NCBI GenBank assembly: GCA_034440615.1
Contig: JAOTOM010002951.1
Coordinates: 1-64,000, forward strand
Source: Ashinkailepas kermadecensis
Lineage: Eukaryota > Arthropoda > Thecostraca > Neolepadidae
Reading direction: 5' to 3'
DNA: 64,000 nucleotides
The position numbers were made by a program, and so were the translations under genes. Every line of letters starts with the position of its first letter. Position 1 is the stretch's first letter. The notes beneath the pieces were generated by a model. That model saw only the letters and a list, made by a program, of their open reading frames with translations, had not been told where the DNA came from and ran no database searches. Positions 32,941 to 44,405 of the stretch are shown in pieces.

Positions 32941-34560
32941 AAGAGACGTAGAACAGAGATTGGGAGGAGGCCCCCAGGACGAAAAAAGAGGCCCCATGAC
33001 GAAAAGGAGGCCCCATGACGAAAAGGAGGCCTCAAGACGTAGAACAGAGATTGGGAGGAGGCCCCCAGGACGAAAAGGAGGCCCCCAGGACGAAAAGGAG
33101 ACTCCATGACGAAAAGGATGCACCCAAGGACGAAAAGGAGGCCCCAAGACGTAGAACAGAGATTGGAAGGAGGCCCCCAGGACGAAAAGGAGGCCCCCCA
33201 GGACGAAAAGGAGGCCCCAGGACGAAAAGGAGGCACCAAGACGGAGAACAGAGATTGGGAGGAGGCCCCCAGGACGAAAAGGAGACCCCAGGACGAAAAG
33301 GATGCACCCAAGGACGAAAAGGAGGCCCCAAGACGTAGAACAGAGATTGGGAGAAGGCCCCCAGGAGCGAAAAGAGGCCCCGGGACGAAAAGGAGGCCCC
33401 AGGACGAAAAGGAAGGCACCAAGACGTAGAACAGAGATTGGGAGGAGGCCCCCAGGACGAAAAGGAGGCCCCCAGGACGAAAAGGAGGCCCCCAGGACGA
33501 AAAGGAAGCTCCCAGGACGAAAACGAGGCCCACAGGACGAAAGACGCAGTCCATGCGCCCCTACACTCCAACAATCAACCAACCAACCCCAGGACGAAAA
33601 GGATGCACCAAAGGACGAAAAGGATGCCCCAAAGACGTAGAACAGAGATTGGGGTGAGGTCCCCAGGACGAAAAGGAGGCCCTAGGACTAAAAAGGAGGC
33701 CCCAGGACGAAAAGGAGGCCCCCAGGACGAAAAGGAGGCCTCCAGGACGAAAAGGAGGCCCCTAAAACGTAGAACAGAGATTGTGAGGTGGCCCCCAGGA
33801 CGAAAAAGGAGGCCCCCAGGACAAAAAGGATGCCCCATAACGCAAGGATGCCCCAAGACGTAGAACAGAGATTGGGAGGAGGCCCCCAGGACTAAAAAGG
33901 AGGTCCCAGGACGAAAAGGAGGCCCCTAGAACGAAAAGGATGCACCCAAGGACGAAAAGGACGTAGGACTAGACGTAGAACAGAGAACATAGATAGGAAG
34001 GTAGCCCCCAGGACGAAAAGGAGGACCCCCAGGACGAAAAGGAGGCCCCAGGACGAAAAGAAAGCTCCCAGGCCGAAAAGGAGGCCCCCAGGACGAAAGA
34101 CACAGTCCATGTGCCCCTACACTCCAACAATCAACCAACCAACCCCAGGACGAAAAGGATGCACCAAAGGTCGAAAAGGATGCCCCAAAGACGTAGAACA
34201 GAGATTGGGATGAGGTCCCCAGGACGAAAAGGAGGCCCCCAGGACGAAAAGGAGGCCACCAGGACGAAAAGGATGCCCCTAAGACGTAGAACAGAGATTG
34301 TGAGGTGGCCCCCAGGACGAAAAGGAGGCCCCCAGGACGAAAAGGATGCCCCATAACGCAAGGATGCCCCAAGACGTAGAACAGAGATTGGGAGGAGGCC
34401 CCCAGGACTAAAAAGGAGGCCCCAGGACGAAAAGGAGGCCCCTAGAACGAAAAGGATGCACCCAAGGACGAAAAGGACGTAGGACTAGACGTAGAACAGA
34501 GAACAGAGATAGGAAGGTAGCCCCCAGGACGAAAAGGAGGCCCCAGGACGAAAAGGAGAC
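32941..34560 (+). repeat. 20-bp tandem array with higher-order units, G3
   Basis: Same unit and GACGTAGAACAGAGATTGGG spacer as in G2 but about 1 kb shorter, with two rather than three TAAC-type inserts (33552-33588, 34108-34144). The array length difference against otherwise near-identical flanks indicates unequal exchange since duplication. Confidence 0.92.
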
Positions 34561-36759
34561 CCCAGCACGAAAAGGAGGCCCTCAGGACGGAAAGGATGCC
34601 ACCGAGACGGGCAAGAAGCTACCCAGGTTAGACGAAAAGGCTTCCGATGGGTGGCAGGATATTCTTAAGTTGGAACACGAGGCCCCCAAGACGGAAGATG
34701 CCCCTGCAATATAAAATTAAGACCTGATAGGGAGAGTTCTCCGGACGCAATAGGGGCCCCAAGACGGGTAGGAAGGTTTCCGCAGGAATGAGAGAAGGCC
34801 ACCGAGACCAGCCAGATGAGGCCCATATTTTGGAAGAGGAGGAACTTCGAAGAGAAGATCTAGGACTAGGACGCAAAAGCACCCTGCTAAGAGGATAATG
34901 AGGCTCCAGACACAGATGAGGAGGCCCCCATGACGTGAGAGGAGGCCCCTAATTTGAAAAAGGAGTCACCTAGGAGAGGGTAGGAGTCCCCAGAAATCAA
35001 GAGAGTGTCAAAAATGGCACGGAGGCAACCAGGATTGCAAAAGAGGCTCCAACACCGGACAGGAGGCCCCAGAATATGAGAGGAGGACCTAAGACGGAAA
35101 AGGAAGGAAGATATGAGATGAGGTTTCGGAGACGCAAAAGCAGGCCCCAAACGGGTGAGGTTCCACCGACATAGAAAAGGATGATCCAGAGACGTGGCAG
35201 GAGGCACCTAATTCGGAAGAGAACGACACAAGATCGGAAACGAGACCCCATGATGAACGAGGAGGCCCCTAAAATAGGAGAGAAAGGCCATTGGATAAGA
35301 GAGATGGCTCCCAAGCGGAAAAGAAGGCTCGAAGACGGCTAAGAAGGTCCCCAGGAAATAACAAGGCCACTAAGATAGGAAAGGTTGCCAGTAATTTAGC
35401 AGAGGCGGCGCCTGGGAGAGAAGAGGAGTCCACCAGGAGATAAGAGACCACCCCTAAGATGGGTAAAGATCGAATCCAGAGCGCAGAGCAGGAGAACGCA
35501 GAGCAGGAGGCCCCCAAGACGTGAGAGGAGGCCCCTAATTTGAAAAAGAAGGCCTCTAGAGGAGAAATGAGGCACCTGCCGGACTCGGGAAGGAGTAGGT
35601 CTCTAGGACCAAATGAGGTCCCGAAGACCGGAAAGAGTTCCCAGGAAATGAGAGGAGGCCCTTAAGATGGGAGTGATAGCAGGTATGGAAGGAGGTGAGG
35701 TTTCCAAAATTGAAGATCCCTCAAGACGGGTAAGGCTTTGCCAGGATAAAGGAGGAGGAACACGAGGCGTGGCAAGAGGCCCCTAATTTGGCAGAAAATG
35801 CCCCTCGAAGATGAGAGGAAGCCCCATGCCATGTTAAAGGGGCCCCAGAATGCAAGAGGCCCTCCAAGACGGGAGAGGAGGACCATTGAATATGGAGGAG
35901 GGTAGGACACACAAGGAGACATCGAAAACCGGTAAAAAGGCTCTAGGAAATGAGACGACGCGACAGGAGGCCTATAATTTGCAAGAAGAACCACCTAAGA
36001 AATAGTAAGAGTCGAGACTGGATATTTTAAAATCACGATATGGGCCCCAAAAGATCCGGCCGGGGCCCCCGCAAATTACGCTGAGCCTGGGGTACCGAAA
36101 ATTCACGCCCGGACCACGAAAATCATGCCAGGGGCACGACAGGTCGTACCGTGCCCCAAAAGTCTCATTGGGACCAAAACAAATGACGCCGGAGCAACGA
36201 AGAACAATCCGGACATGAATAATCACTCTGTGGGCCCAACAATGACGCCAAAAGCCTCCAAAACGCATTGGACCCCAAAAAGTGTCGAGGCCGCTATAGC
36301 TCGCGCTAGGGATCCAAGAAAATGACGTCGGGGTCCAAAAGGTCACATTGGACCCAAAAAAGTCGCGTCGCATCCCTTGTAAATCACACTGGAGGCCCAG
36401 AAGGTCGCGCCGGGGCCCCAAAAGTTGCAGCTGCCCCCAAAATCAATTTTAACCGGAATGTCACTCTGGGACGGAAAAAAACTCCTTCAGTGGCCGCAGT
36501 GCTATATCAAAGGGGCAAATGCCCCCTCCATCCTGAGAGGGATAAGCTCCCAAGAATCGTGTCGGGGGCCTCAAAAATCGCGCTGGGGCCACCAAAATTC
36601 GCGTCGGTCCACCAGAATTCGCGTATGAGTCTCCAAATAAATACGGCGAGCCCCGGAAAACTCGCTCCGAGGCCCGAAAAATTGCGACAGGAACCGCCAA
36701 AATCGCGTTGGGGCCACAGCTAAATACAACGCAGCTAAATACAAGCACAGTGTGACCAC

Positions 36760-38760
36760 AAACACAAACACAAATCAAGCTGGAGACCTCCAAAATAAGG
36801 ATGGATTCCAACAACTAAATGGCTCTGGAGCACCGAACATATTGTCAGATGCCTTCACAAATTGCGTACAGCACCGAGAAACAAACCGGATCTCGAACAA
36901 TCGAGGTGGGATACAAAAACATGGCGCCAAGTGCTCGAGAAATCAGGCCGGGATTCGGACTTTAAAAAAAAAATCAGAAAAGTTTCACAAAATCGTATTG
37001 AGCCCAGAAAACTGGGGTTGGGTCTCCGGAACCACGCGCCTGGGTGCGATAAGCCACTCTGGGACCTAGAAACATCGTACCGAAGCCCCAAAATTGTACT
37101 TGGGCCCCACAAATGTGCGTCAGAAGCCCAAAATAAACACATCGGGACCCTAAGAGCACAGCGGGGGCCGAAAATACAACTGACCCTCCAAAGCGCACAG
37201 TCTCACAAAAAGCGACAGGGCCTTAACACAAGCGTTGCAGCCATAAATATACATACCGGGAGGTCTAAAAAATACACCGGAAGCTCTCAAGGCACACAGG
37301 GGTCATGATAACGCACAATAGCCTGAAAAGGTGGCTGGGGCCGCAAAAGGCAACATGGTTCCAAAACAAACAAAAAGACCGGCGCTAAATAAACACATCG
37401 GGATCTTCGAAAACGCCCTGACACGTCAAAATCCTCGGTGTACAAAAATTCAACAAACCCTAAAACTAGCAGGGGGTTCGAAAATGCTTTAGGCCCCTAA
37501 CAAAAATGGATTGGAGCCATAATACACAATCATAGACCAAGAAAGACGCAACGGGTAAAAAAACGCCGAGGCTTGGCCTCTGTTCGGTATCCAATCTGGG
37601 AGGATAGCAGCAAAGATATGAAGTGCATCAAAGCTCAGCGGAAACCGCATTTCATAGCTACCAGAAAATGTGGGAAGTAGGAAACTAATGATCGAATTTA
37701 ATCAATCGACTTTTCGAAGCGAACGCCCATGCGAATCATTCCATCACGCCAAATATGGTGCAAGTCTATCATGTGGCAGCAATTAGCAAAACGCAGAAGG
37801 CCTAGCAGAAACCATAGCATCGCACGAAGTGTGGCGAATGCACCGAATATGAAAATGGGTGTGCACGTGCACTGACGTTGCCGTTGTGGCGACCGGGTGC
37901 TATGAACTGCAATGCCTGAAATTGTAAAATTTTGTATTTTAACGTGGTGGGTAATACATTTTACTTTGAAGTTATGGGCCTAATACATCTTCTAAACCCT
38001 GCTCGTTTTAGGGCTTTGTTGCGTTTTTTTGTGCACGGAGTATTTTTACGGGTCAGGGCGTTTTCGAAGATCCCGATGTGTTTATTTAGCTCCCGGTCGT
38101 TTTGTACGTTTTGGAACCATGTTGCCTTTCGTGGCCCCAGCCTCTTTTCCAGGCCCTTGTGCGTTCTCATGGCCCCTGTGCGCCTTGCGAGCTTGCAGTG
38201 TATTTTTCTTAGAGCTCCCGGTATGTTTATTTAGGGCTGCAACGCATGTTTTAAGGCCCTATCGCTTTTTGGGAGACTTTTGTGCGCTTTGGAGGGTTAG
38301 TTGTACTTTCTGGCAACGTTGTACTCTTAGGGTCCCGCTGTGTATATTTGGGGCTTCTGACACACATTTGTGGGGCCCCAGTATGATTCTGGGGCTTCGG
38401 TGCGATTTTTTCTGGGTCCCAGCGCGACTTATCGCGCCCAGGCACGTGGTTCCTGAGACCCAACGCGAGCTTTCTGGGCTCAACGCGATTTTTGTGGATC
38501 TTTTCTGTTTTTTTATTAAAAGTCCGAATCCCGGCCTGATTTTTCGAACCTCTGACGCCATGTATCCCACCTCGATTTTTCGAGATCCGGTATGCTTTTC
38601 GAAGTCATACGCAATTTTTGAAGGCATCTTGAAAAAATGTTCGGTGCAACAGAGCCATTTTCCTGACCCTGACATTTATTTGCTCTCTCTCTCTCCTTTT
38701 TTTGGAGGGCTCCAGCTTGATTTTTTTGGGATACCGATCCGGGTTTGTGGTATAGGTGTA
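36760..38760. repeat. Long imperfect inverted repeat inside G3 (arms ~700 bp)
   Basis: About 36815-37480 pairs with the inverse of about 37995-38680. Examples are GGATCTCGAACAATCGAGGT against its inverse near 38575 and CACATCGGGATCTTCGAAAA against its inverse near 38070. The loop is about 510 bases. The right arm is absent from G1. A transcript crossing it could fold into a long hairpin. Confidence 0.8.
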
Positions 38761-39215
38761 ATTTCAGCAGTGTGAGGTAACTTATCAAGGGATACCAAAA
38801 GAAAACCTTAGAACTGAGTGGTGGAGTTAGGGTTGAAATCCGACCAATCAGAAACCATAGTGGTAGATTAGGCCCCTCCACAGGACAATTTATTTGATGA
38901 CTAATCATATTATTTCGAAATGTACCCTTTTACAAAATAGCGGTCGAAATCCAAGGACTTTTTAATGGGCGTAGGTGCCCTCCCCCCCTGCAAATCCGTT
39001 TGCCCCCTCCTGCTTGACGCAAATATAGGTACTCCACTGGTCCCTCAATAATTTTCCGAAACATACGCCCATGGGGAAAAGCCAACATTGAGGGGACAAA
39101 TTACCCCTCATAAGCATGCAATACAACATCTATGCCCCATATGAAATGGGATGAATGATGTTTTTAAATGCATTTTCTTCCAACAAACTTCTTTTCTGTT
39201 ATTACAGCCTGCATG

Positions 39216-39258
39216 CGATGCGCCCCTAAACCACAATAACTAACTAACTAACTAACTA
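39216..39258 (+). mobile_element. TAAC-tailed SINE in G3, same insertion as in G2
   Basis: CGATGCGCCCCTAAACCACA then a TAAC tail one unit longer than in G2. Flanks ACAGCCTGCATG (39204-39215) and ACAGCCTTCATG (39259-39270), one change since insertion. Confidence 0.87.
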
Positions 39259-40101
39259 ACAGCCTTCATGATTAGAGCTTCCCAGCTTCCATACCTTCTC
39301 AACGTCATTTACAAAACGGCACAGCACAGCGAAAACGATGGGCGTGACGGCGTGGAATGTGAAGGCTTGGATTATGTATGTACTGACATTGTTGCATTGT
39401 TGCATTGTCATTTATGCATTGGTGTTCAATGCTTGTTCTTGCCGTGAATTTATTCGCTGAGGATATATTTTAGCTCGTGTGACAGTTGCCTTGCAGCCAG
39501 CACCAAATGTTATAAAAATAAACAAATTCCTAAGATGACGCTAAAAAAACTAATGAATCCACTTCTCGTTGTCACCTTTACGAAATTGTCGTCCTTGGAC
39601 TGAGAAATGGTCGTTCAAGCTTTGCTTATGACATCAAGCTGATGGGAATAAATAACAGTAGTGATGAATCTAGCTATATTCAGTAGACTTGGAGGACTTA
39701 AAAGTGAGTTGATCAATGGCAGATATCTGTAAGATATGCTTAGCACCAGCCCCGCCAGCTCGCTGCAATCTAGAGGCCAGCGGAAAGATTCGAGAAAGCA
39801 TTGAGACGATGGTTTGTTTTGGCACTTATACATTTATCCAAATATTACTTATTTATACCCTGGTATGGCCCAGTTTTCAGCCAAAATGATTAGTGCTATT
39901 GCGTTTTGAGTAAATGATGCACCATGCCAAGAACAAACAAAAAACAGTATGAAATCATGTTCCCCATCCTCGAACCATAGTATAAGAGCCTAAAAACAAT
40001 ATGAGACCCTAACACAATGGAGGCCCCTTTCGGGTAACAGGAGGCCCCCTTTCGACCTTGCCCCCCTGGAAGAATTTCGTGGCGACGCCACTGCCGGTGA
40101 C

Positions 40102-40464
40102 GAGTGATGCTTGTCATGTTGCCTGAGAAGGCCCATGACGAGCATGACAACTGACCCGAGCGGATCTTCAGCTGGGTAACTGCGTAGTGGCATTGACAGC
40201 ACGTTAGACATTTAATTCAAATTATGTCGTTCAACAGAAATGGTTCGGTCAGATGGTGGACTCATGGTATATGTAATCATCTCTGCTTAGCTAAGACTCC
40301 GATCCCAGAATCTATTCAATGAAGACATTTGGATTAAAAGTACTAAAACACCGAATTGCAACGGAGACTACTATCGAGGCTTTTCGTCGTCCAGTGATGT
40401 GTACGTCCAGGCTGATATTTAAGAACCCCGAAAATAACGGCATGAATGTAGGCCAATTGCAGGG
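40102..40464. other. Spacer right of G3; nothing recognised
   Basis: Unique-looking sequence. It preserves the target site into which G3 inserted. Confidence 0.4.
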
Positions 40465-42345
40465 TGTATGTTTCTGAACACTACTTGTGGAGCAGTCCCA
40501 CCTGAGAGGTTGTCGGCCCACAATAGTCGCGCCGGGGTTCGGAAAATAGCGCCAGGCTCCCAAAAAATCCTCCTGGTGTTCTCACCAATCGTACCGGGGC
40601 CCATAAAAATCACATCGAGGGCCCCCAAAGAGTCGCGCAGGGGCCCCTGAAGATGACGCTAGGGGCCCCAAAACCCACCAAGATCCATGAAAATCAAATT
40701 GGGGGCCTAAAAATCCTTCCAATTCAAAAATAACGTTGAGCCTCAAGGTACGAAAAAAGTCGCGCCCGGACCCCTCAAAATCACGCTTGGGGCTCGACTG
40801 GTCGCACCGGTGCCCCAAAAGTCACATCGGGAACACTCAATAAACGAAGCTGGCGCAACGAGGAAAAAAAGCAGTCCGGACATGGAAAAATCACTTTGGG
40901 GTCCCAGCAATCCCTCCAAAGAAACCAAGACGTGTTGGGCCCCCGAAGACGTGTCGAGGCCACTCAAACTCGCGATAGGCATCCCAACAAATGACGCCAG
41001 GGTCAGAAAATCGCACTTAGACCCAAAAACGTCGCGCCGCTGCCCTCGGAAATCAAACCAGGGGGCCAAAAAGTCGCGCCGGAGCCCCACAGGTCGCAGC
41101 TAGCTTCCCAAACTCAATTTCTTCCCGGAACGTTACTCTGCGGCCACAAAAATTGCACCAAAGACCCCAAAAAGGCGTCGGGCCCCGGAAAAGAAGCGCG
41201 TTGGATCACGGAAAAAAATGCACTGGTAGCCCAAAGAATCGTACGTATCAAAATTTATGTCGGTAGTCGCATACATTCTGGTCGAGGCATCAATAATTCC
41301 CTTGGGTCTCTCAAAAATTGGCGTCGAGGTCCCCAAATAATAGCGTTTTGGGGCCATAGGGTAGCCACAAAATCGGATCGGAATCCGACGGGAATCAAGC
41401 CGGAGCCCTCCAAAATAAAGAGATTCCGAAAAATAAATGTTCAAGATAGGAAAACGCCCCTTAGCCCAAACATACCACCAGATGCCTCAACAAATCGCAT
41501 ACGGCACCGAAAAACGTACCGGACCTCGACAACTCGCGACGGGACTAAAATAATGTCGCCGAAGGCCCGAAAAATCGGGCTTTACATAATTCAGACTGAG
41601 TCACCAAAAATTACGTCGAGCCCAGAAAACTGGCGTCGGATTCCCCCGGAACCACGCGTCTCGGCCCGAAGAGTCGCGACAGAACCACGAGGAATTATAC
41701 CGGAGCCCCTAATATCGTGCTGGGGTCCCGCAAATATGAGCGAGGAACCCCAAATAAACATAGCGGGACCCTGAGAGCACAACTGGAGGACGAAAATGCA
41801 CCGGGCCCTCCAAAGCGTACCGAGTCTGGAAATAAAAAAAACGGCATGGCCTTAAAACATGCTTCGCAGCTCTAAATAAACACACCTGGAGCAAAAAATC
41901 AAAACACAACGGGGCCCTCAAAGCACAGCAGGGTTTGAGACCACATGGGGCCTCAAAAACAGGCTAGGGCCCTAACAAATCGACATGGTCCTAGAAAAGG
42001 AAAGAAAAGACTGCACACTAAATAAACACTTCCGTGTCTGCGAAAACGCGCATACTTAAAAAAAAATATCGTTGGTGCATAAAAAAGCAACAAAACTCTA
42101 CAAAGAGTCGGGGTCGCAAAAATGTGCCGGACCCGTAACAAAAATTGGCTGGAGCCCTAAAACACATCTGAAGAAGAAAAAAACCGAAAGGTTAAAAAAA
42201 AGAACGCCTAACTAGAAACTCAGTTCGGTAGCCAATCCGGGAGCGTATTTAATCAGAAATGAGGTGCATCAAAGCTAAGCGGTTATCCAGATTTCTTAGC
42301 CACCAGAAAACGTGGGAAGAAGTTAACTAGTCATCGAATTGAATT
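40465..42345 (+). mobile_element. Giant-element family fragment G4
   Basis: Opens with TGAGAGGTTGTCGGCCCACA, continues through degenerate 22-bp units collinear with G1, G3 and G5 (for example CAGTCCGGACATGGAAAAAT near 40870), and ends in the start of the right domain (CAGTTCGGTAGCCAATCCGG near 42210). Neither TIR is present. It is much more diverged than G1-G3. Confidence 0.7.
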
Positions 42346-43131
42346 CAGGATGGGCCCTTGTGGCCCTTAAGTCTGAACACGTTATGACTTTATGAGGTTC
42401 CGTGTGTTGTCACCTGTCGGCTATTTTGCACTGAATTGTTGGTCCCCAAAATAAGCGCTTTCATTCCGTTTGAGCCGGTGCCACGTGATGTGGTTTTAGC
42501 ATTTCGTTTCAAGTGGCGGATATTCTAAAGTGCACCATGTGTACAATAGAGATGTTTGAAGTGACTGATTATCTATGTGTTGGAGTTAGGCCCTGAGGAC
42601 GAACACAATACCATGTATTTTTATTTATCGCGTTTTGTTTGCCCCAGTCAGCCTGCGAATCTTGGTCTACCACACACCGGATCAAAGAATCTTCAACCAG
42701 CGATCACCCGTCTTTCCTTTTTCTCATCCTCTCCAGCATCAATCATGAGACTTCTTTTGTCATGGACCAGCAAGTAAGCTTCGTTCTTACTTATTCTTTC
42801 TCCTCATCAACATTGGTGAACATCTACAACGGGTGATACCTTAAAGACGCATAGTATTATATCATGGAAACTAGGGCACACCACACAACCATTAGTGAGG
42901 TTCTAATAATGAGCTTGCACCCCCTCCCCACACACGCACATATCGGAAGTTGAAGACATTTTATTTCAACAGTAATACTAGTGGTTTCACTTGCACCAGG
43001 AGCATAAACCTATTATTCCAAAACAAATCCATCAGTCGTGAAAGGAGTTCCAAGTCCAGCAAGAAGTGTGAATTTGAAAGTACTTACACTGTGATGATAG
43101 TTCTTTTTCAGTATCACATGTTGCTGTTAGC
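42346..43131. other. Spacer with no recognised feature
   Basis: Mixed composition, short frames only, no recognised repeat. Confidence 0.4.
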
Positions 43132-43312
43132 CATAGGCGCACCTAGGGGCCTGCCCGTTCCACCTTAGAGGTGAAAGTCGTGTGTTCATTATTCAAATTA
43201 TCGGGTTATCTATCCAAAAGTGCTCAACCATGATACTTTGCGAAATTACGGGGTGCGCCCCTGCTGTTGACCCTGGCCCACCCACTTTTTGAGACGTCCC
43301 TACGCCTATGAC
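43132..43312. mobile_element. Small MITE, ~180 bp
   Basis: Starts CATAGGCGCACCTAGGGGC and ends with the inverse of CATAGGCGTAGGGACGTC. Its right part (TGGCCCACCCACTTTTTGAG) is shared with 29585-29765. No convincing TSD. Confidence 0.55.
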
Positions 43313-43687
43313 ATTTGTAAATATTGAAGACCTGCCCATGAAGTAAAAATAATGTCAGTTGTGTGCACGAAAAATAAGCAATGCAAAATGCGTATTAAGA
43401 TCTCCACATATCAATGTCCACCATCAAATTTTCCAACTCAGTCGTCGATGATTACTGTTACTGTAAGCACGCATGTAAAAAGCCATGCTTGCCTATATGA
43501 TCATGACAATCTGACAACTTCTCATTGATCAATGCTGTGTTAATAGTTGTGTGACATTAGCAGGTAGCTGGCAGGGAGAATCGAGCAGGACTCCACTTCA
43601 CAACACTGATAGAGATATGGGGACCAAGGGCAGAGGGCAGTACCCTATCAGTCAGTTTTGAACAAGCTTAATGTCAACCTCATAGTG
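43313..43687. other. Spacer with no recognised feature
   Basis: AT-rich, no gene-like frame. Confidence 0.4.
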
Positions 43688-43870
43688 TACAGTAGGGCGT
43701 ATATTATTTGGACACCTGTGTCTTCATAGGTTCTTTCAACGTAAGGCTTCCCTTAGCTTGTTCCCCAGTTTACACAGGAGCCTGTAGTATTTGGACAACT
43801 GCAGCTTCAAATCTTTTTCAATGTAAGGCTTCCCTAACTAGTTGCCCATGGATAGGGACAGCGAATACAG
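43688..43870 (+). mobile_element. Tc1/mariner-like terminus with internal direct repeats
   Basis: TACAGTAGGGCGTATATTAT then TTGGACACC resembles Tc1-type ends (TA target, CAGT start, TTGGACA). A second TATTTGGACA block with similar downstream sequence starts 83 bases later (43705 and 43788), an IR/DR-like layout. The opposite end was not found. Confidence 0.45.
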
Positions 43871-44397
43871 GGATTCCTTAGGAGACACATCAGAAATATA
43901 AACAGAGCAATACACAGCACATGTTGGCTTCATTTTTTTTTGCAGACAGGCCACTACTGATTTTCGTAAGAAAAGCGTCCCTGGACGTATCACAGACCCT
44001 ACATGCTAGAAACGCCCACAGCACTCCGTGGGAAATCAAATGACAACGCTATGTGGAGTGAAATAGTCTTCGTTATCTTCAATGTTGTTCTTTGTGTGGG
44101 GAGGGGGGGGCATTCTGCCCAATATTTATGAACTATAACACAGCCTATGTGTGGATAACTAAAGAATAACATGAAAAACCATGTTGGTCTTTCAACAATG
44201 ATTACCTACATTTTTAAAACAAATAAATAACCCTACTAATAACCCTCGCCGGGCCAGCCGGCAAATCCACCATCGCCGGGCCGGGGAGGGGTCTCTTGAA
44301 AGCCCCTCTAACTTCTGATCAACGTGCGCTAGGATGAAATGTAAAACACCTTTTGAAAGCTCTGGTCAAGCAGAGCATTTTGACTGATAATTAGGTC
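43871..44397. other. Spacer with no recognised gene
   Basis: Contains an 11-base G-rich run at 44101-44110 and a GCCGGGCCGGGGAGGGG motif near 44275 resembling the units at 30655-30735. Confidence 0.35.
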
Positions 44398-44405
44398 ACC
44401 AGAGG

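Larger units (their letters stand above)
32735..40093 (+). mobile_element. Large non-autonomous hAT-like element, copy G3 with perfect TSD
   Basis: Left end CAAGGGCGTCGCCAC, right end the inverse of CAGTGGCGTCGCCAC, identical at 13 of 15 positions. The 8 flanking bases are the same on both sides: CCGGTGAC at 32727-32734 and 40094-40101. Length 7359 bp. Internal order: GC hairpins, 20-bp array (32941-34560), segment shared with G2, degenerate 22-bp units, long inverted repeat, right domain. No transposase or conserved frame. TIR and 8-bp TSD point to hAT-type mobilisation in trans. Confidence 0.93.

Noticed and set aside
38029..38775. 248-codon plus-strand frame in G3
   Set aside because: It lies in the right arm of the inverted repeat and is not kept open in the equivalent part of G2. 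It is low-complexity translation of degenerate 22-bp units.
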